Source: CAWHOW01 sp050013795
GTDB lineage: Bacteria > Bacteroidota > Bacteroidia > Bacteroidales > CG2-30-32-10
DNA length: 9,653 nucleotides
Reading direction: 5' to 3'
Assembly (NCBI GenBank): GCA_050013795.1
Contig: JBEKEO010000108.1
Span: 1-9,653 of the forward strand
Part shown: piece after piece, positions 6,387-9,653 of the stretch
Layout of the letters: every line of letters starts with the position of its first letter
How positions within the stretch are numbered: position 1 is the stretch's first letter
Notes under the pieces: generated by a model
The model's database searches: none
Told to the model about the DNA's origin: nothing
Seen by the model: only the letters and a program-made list of their open reading frames with translations
Translations under genes and position numbers: made by a program

Positions 6387-7838
6387 TTATAAGGATTTAA
6401 TGGGTCCATAAATTTCCGTCCATGAAAAATTTGATTCAAATCCCTTTAATAACCTGATACTTTTAAGCGATTTGATCTTTTTATAGTCTTCAAGTTGCTC
6501 TTTATTATCCTTTAATTGTTCCATGCTTGAAAAAATAAATAATTCAGTGTTTGTATCAACTTTGGAACTAGTATTTGAAAATTTCTGTTGTTCTGAAAGG
6601 TAACCGCAGTATGGATTTGAAAGGTTAATTGCCATCAAAAAATTAGCATATATCTTTTTGTTTTGAAATTTATTAGTTACACAAAATTTCACCATCTGCA
6701 TATTGGTTTTTATATCTTCGACATACCCTAAATTACAATCACTACTTTTTTGCCTTGGAAAATATACAATTATTTGTAAGCAAATGAAACCTATAATAAA
6801 AGCAAAAAGGTAAATTTTCTTGGTAAAAATGTTAATAATAAAGAAAGAAGCAGCTATAATAAATGGCACTATTATACTGATAGAATAACGATCCGAATAA
6901 AAACAGATAGCGCAGATAAATAAATAAAATGAAGAGAAAATTAAAAAGATAATTAATGTCAAATTGGTAGGATTATTGCGGTATTTTTTTTGAAAGAAAT
7001 AAAAGAATAAAGAAATAATCATTACAAAAAATAGCATTTTCCTTCCCTCATAAATTAAAATATATAAAATTCTTTTTATTAAATTTTTACATATTATAAT
7101 CGGGTCTGAAATAATTGAACCTATATGTTCTGGGAAAAAGTACCATCCATTTGATTTCTTTTGAATAATAAGAAATATGCCGAAAAGAATAACAGGAATA
7201 AGTACAATGAATGATTTATATATAAATTGTAAAAAGCTAAATTTATCTTTATTCAGAAAGATTGAATTTATTAAAAACAAAAACCCAATAGCTGCGATAG
7301 TTGCAATACCTGTTTCTTTTGTGTATAAAGCACAGCTTCCTGCAATGATATAGCCTATCCATTTTCCTTTTAGATAATAAAAGATCGTCATCAACGAAAA
7401 TAAGGCAAGCATTATTTCAGGCAGTACAAGCACAGACTGCGTCAGAAAAATAGGTTGAAGAATGATGAAAAAACAAGCAATTAAGCCAATCTTATGTGTG
7501 AAGAATTTTTTACAGAAGAAATATACCATAAGTAATAATGCAATTGAAACTGTCAATGCAAAAATATGGCTTGATAAAAGAGAGTTGCCAAAAATACGTA
7601 ACCATAAGGCACCAATAAAATGAAACAGTAATGGATGTCCCCGTGAATAATAAACTGGTAATGCATCGGGCATAATGCTTAAATGATTGGCTTCCATGAA
7701 TCGTATTGCAGTACCATATACCCATGCTTCATCCCAATAATATGGTAAATTTAAGTAAGGAATTTTAATGATAATAAATAACACAAGCAATAATAATAAA
7801 CTTATGAAATATAGGTTTGCTTTAAGTGTCTTTATCAT
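6387..7838 (-). CDS. Polytopic membrane glycosyltransferase, GT-C fold, GT39/ArnT-like
   Basis: The 483-residue protein has roughly nine to eleven hydrophobic segments between residues 10 and 360, then a soluble C-terminal part of about 120 residues. The layout matches GT-C enzymes that move sugar from a polyprenyl-phosphate donor to an acceptor on the outer face of the inner membrane. The first loop carries the acidic pair of the family in YYWDEAWVYG (D36, E37), and RGHPLLFHF follows at 66-74. Further GT39/ArnT-like marks are LVLPEIMLALF at 137-147, YTKETG at 172-177 and the late-loop YSDRYS at 314-319. Known relatives include protein O-mannosyltransferases and ArnT, but the sugar and acceptor cannot be read here. 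The gene starts 19 bases after the T9SS cargo gene and is probably co-transcribed with it. It is extremely AT-rich (one line near 22% GC), which fits its Ile/Phe/Leu/Lys content and could also reflect acquisition. Confidence 0.88.
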   Translation of the reverse strand: MIKTLKANLYFISLLLLLVLFIIIKIPYLNLPYYWDEAWVYGTAIRFMEANHLSIMPDALPVYYSRGHPLLFHFIGALWLRIFGNSLLSSHIFALTVSIALLLMVYFFCKKFFTHKIGLIACFFIILQPIFLTQSVLVLPEIMLALFSLMTIFYYLKGKWIGYIIAGSCALYTKETGIATIAAIGFLFLINSIFLNKDKFSFLQFIYKSFIVLIPVILFGIFLIIQKKSNGWYFFPEHIGSIISDPIIICKNLIKRILYILIYEGRKMLFFVMIISLFFYFFQKKYRNNPTNLTLIIFLIFSSFYLFICAICFYSDRYSISIIVPFIIAASFFIINIFTKKIYLFAFIIGFICLQIIVYFPRQKSSDCNLGYVEDIKTNMQMVKFCVTNKFQNKKIYANFLMAINLSNPYCGYLSEQQKFSNTSSKVDTNTELFIFSSMEQLKDNKEQLEDYKKIKSLKSIRLLKGFESNFSWTEIYGPIKSL

Positions 7839-7857
7839 GATTCGTTTGAAAGTACTT

Positions 7858-9327
7858 TTATCTGGAAGTTTGTTTAATCACTTTAAAACCCGTAGAATAT
7901 TTATTTCCGGAAACTTGTACTATATAAACACCATCAGGGAAACCAGAAAGATTAATAGTTTTATAACAGAGTGATTTTGCAGGTTTAAAACTATCTGAAA
8001 TTAATTCAATGCCTAAGATGTTTATTACTTTTAAATCTATTTGTTCATTTTCCGCATTATTAATATTTACTTTTAATAATCCCGTTGTCGGGTTTGGAAA
8101 AGCACTAAACGAAAAACCCTGACTTGGGTTTATTTCGACAATTCCTGTTTCTTGAGTTGGAGGAGAAGTAAAAGCAGGAAAAGGTTTTTTAGTTTTAACA
8201 AAATAAATGTTTGAAATTCCTAACCCAAAGCTTTCGGTGGTTCCTGTGCAGATGTAACCGCTGTCGCTAGTAAGGTTCACTGAATATGACACATCATTAT
8301 TCAGTCCGCCGAAATTATTTCCGGTAATAAACCAACCATCACTGGTGTATAGCGTAATCGTTATGTCTTCGCCGCCTGCACCAGACGAAGTGGTGTATCC
8401 TGTTGCTACTAAATCATTATCCCAACTTTTTTTAATATCGTATAGTTCTTCGCTTTTTGGATTAATAAACACCCTCATCCATATTCGATTTCCTAAAGTA
8501 TCAGTCTTTATAATCAACTGATGGCTTCCAAGGAGATTTTTCACGCTTCCGCATACCACATAACCGGAACTATCAATTTGCCTTGCACAGAAGAATTTGT
8601 TATCAAGAGAATCACTGAAAGCCTTGGTGAAAATGGTATCGCCATTAGAATTAATTTTAAGTAAATACGCATCGTAAGTTGAATCAGTAAGCCCTTGGGT
8701 AACGCCTGAAACAATATAGTTTGATGAAAGGGTTGTATCTATTGAATAAGCAATATCATTGCCTGTGCCTCCATAATGCTTTGTCCAGATTGTATCGCCC
8801 ATGGAGTCGGTCTTTATGACATAAACATCTCCTCCGCCAAAACTATAGCTGAATGTTTCGCCTGCAATAAGATAGTTATGATGTTTATCTTCGATAACCG
8901 AATAGCCCAAATCCCAATCAGTTCCTCCATAGGTTTTCTCCCATTTAACATTTCCCGATGAATCGGTTTTAATCAACAAAACATCATAACCGTTTCCTGC
9001 GTTCTTATCGGTATATCCTGCAATAATGTAGCCTTTGTCGTGAGTAATTTTAAAATCATTCGCCCAGTAAATTTCAGTATCTCCAATTGCTTTATCCCAT
9101 TCAATTTTACCAAGAGTATCGGTCTTAACAAGGTAAATATCGGTGTTACCGCCATAGCCGCTTATATCCCCGAGAATAATATATCCTCCGTCATCAGTCT
9201 GATAGGCGCATTTTCCGTAGTTATAGCCTTTAAAACCATAAGTTCTTTGAAATGTATTTTGTCCAAAGGAAAGGATGCACGAAAACAGGCAGAATATTAT
9301 TATCAGTAATTTAGGGTGTTTCATCAT
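7858..9327 (-). CDS. Secreted seven-repeat beta-propeller-like protein with T9SS type A sorting domain
   Basis: This 489-residue protein has a signal peptide (hydrophobic 7-20, cleavage near FGQ/N at 23). It then carries seven consecutive repeats of about 50 residues, at roughly 27-77, 78-128, 129-180, 181-232, 233-283, 284-334 and 335-384. The typical repeat reads 'GGxxxDxxYS...GYIIAGxT...G..D.YLIKTDSxGDxxW'; examples are YLVKTDTLGKIEW, VLLIKTDSSGNVKW and VYVIKTDSMGDTIW. Seven four-strand units suggest a seven-bladed beta-propeller. After a Pro/Thr linker (383-395), a C-terminal domain from about 406 (FSAFPNPTTGLLKV, then PDGVYIVQVSG, ending FKVIKQTSR) is a standard T9SS type A sorting signal. 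It directs export through the outer membrane and attachment or release at the surface. Repeats 5 and 6 are the most degenerate. The ATG at 9327 overlaps the stop of the upstream gene in an ATGA; the next codon is also ATG, so either may be used. Ligand and role are unknown. Confidence 0.93.
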   Translation of the reverse strand: MMKHPKLLIIIFCLFSCILSFGQNTFQRTYGFKGYNYGKCAYQTDDGGYIILGDISGYGGNTDIYLVKTDTLGKIEWDKAIGDTEIYWANDFKITHDKGYIIAGYTDKNAGNGYDVLLIKTDSSGNVKWEKTYGGTDWDLGYSVIEDKHHNYLIAGETFSYSFGGGDVYVIKTDSMGDTIWTKHYGGTGNDIAYSIDTTLSSNYIVSGVTQGLTDSTYDAYLLKINSNGDTIFTKAFSDSLDNKFFCARQIDSSGYVVCGSVKNLLGSHQLIIKTDTLGNRIWMRVFINPKSEELYDIKKSWDNDLVATGYTTSSGAGGEDITITLYTSDGWFITGNNFGGLNNDVSYSVNLTSDSGYICTGTTESFGLGISNIYFVKTKKPFPAFTSPPTQETGIVEINPSQGFSFSAFPNPTTGLLKVNINNAENEQIDLKVINILGIELISDSFKPAKSLCYKTINLSGFPDGVYIVQVSGNKYSTGFKVIKQTSR

Positions 9328-9653
9328 AAGAAATACTTTTTTACGGTGAAATATATTCCTTGTGCGGTCTGCGAATATGGTGAAATGAAACCGTTCAAAT
9401 AATTTGTCCCAGCTAACATAATCAGTCCTTTTCCAAAATCGTGCGCAAATTCGATACCTAAATTAATGTTGTGGTTTTCCTGAATGTCATCACTTTGATA
9501 TCCTCCGTAATTAAAGTTAAGGGAAATAATGTTTTTCCTTGTGGGAAGGAACTGAAACTTAATCATAAAAAGCGGGTCATAATTAGAAAAGAAATATTTC
9601 TGAATAAGAAGCTGCATTCTTGTTTTATCTGAAAAATTATAAAGATAAGAAAC
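9324..9653 (-). CDS. Outer-membrane beta-barrel-like protein, C-terminal part only
   Basis: The minus-strand frame ending at the TGA at 9326-9324 stays open to the window edge, so an ATG at 9617 need not be the start. The preceding twelve codons (VSYLYNFSDKTR) are in frame and barrel-like. The 109 visible residues alternate hydrophobic and polar positions in a series of strands: LLIQKYFFSN, LFMIKFQFLP, NIISLNFNYGG, NINLGIEFAHDF, GLIMLAGTNYLNG and the final GIYFTVKKYFL. Short turns rich in Asn, Asp and Gly separate the strands. A last strand with aromatic residues at the very C-terminus is typical of outer-membrane beta-barrels. The specific family cannot be named from this end. Its stop overlaps the start of the T9SS cargo gene by four bases, which points to translational coupling and a shared function at the cell surface. 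Confidence 0.75.
   Translation of the reverse strand, partial: VSYLYNFSDKTRMQLLIQKYFFSNYDPLFMIKFQFLPTRKNIISLNFNYGGYQSDDIQENHNINLGIEFAHDFGKGLIMLAGTNYLNGFISPYSQTAQGIYFTVKKYFL

Noticed and set aside
7858..9327. Reading the repeated DNA under the propeller protein as a CRISPR or tandem DNA repeat
   Set aside because: The repetition is at the protein level only. The nucleotide units diverge and there are no constant repeats with unique spacers.

Overview
The window looks like chromosomal DNA of an AT-rich member of the Bacteroidota. One gene ends in a type IX secretion (T9SS) type A sorting domain. Several signal peptides have the short '...FSQ' or '...FGQ' cleavage context usual in that phylum. 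LemA and RarA read as Bacteroidota-type proteins, TAnnTTTG promoter boxes precede several genes, and clear Shine-Dalgarno sequences are scarce. I cannot place it below phylum level.

Layout. (1) 1-635, minus strand: the N-terminal 211 residues of an unrecognised, possibly Fn3-like protein that runs off the left edge. (2) 865-1623, plus: a small exported or membrane protein with two similar beta-rich repeats and two C-terminal membrane segments. (3) 1675-1737: an intergenic patch with 7-base periodicity between convergent genes. (4) 1753-3819, minus: a large secreted zinc metallopeptidase of the gluzincin (HExxH...E) type. (5) 3985-4308, plus: a one-domain cupin. (6) 4326-5591, minus: the AAA+ clamp-loader-like ATPase RarA. 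(7) 5623-5650: a good intrinsic terminator. (8) 5673-9653, minus: four co-directional genes. In transcription order these are the C-terminal end of an outer-membrane beta-barrel-like protein, a seven-repeat T9SS cargo protein overlapping it by 4 bases, a GT-C (GT39/ArnT-like) membrane glycosyltransferase 19 bases further on, and a LemA-family protein 42 bases after that, closed by the terminator.

How the genes relate. The barrel fragment and the T9SS propeller protein are translationally coupled, and the glycosyltransferase follows closely, so these three are probably one transcription unit concerned with the cell surface. LemA may be read through from it or have its own promoter. The cupin, RarA and peptidase look like independent single genes. 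Base composition is uneven. The peptidase and the left-edge gene are clearly GC-richer (lines near 48-50% GC) than the glycosyltransferase (one line near 22%) and the 865-1623 gene (one line near 30%).

I see no tRNA, rRNA, CRISPR array, insertion sequence, integrase or defence module. Most of the window is ordinary. The items most worth checking are the unassigned metallopeptidase, the period-7 intergenic repeat, and the coupled barrel/propeller pair.
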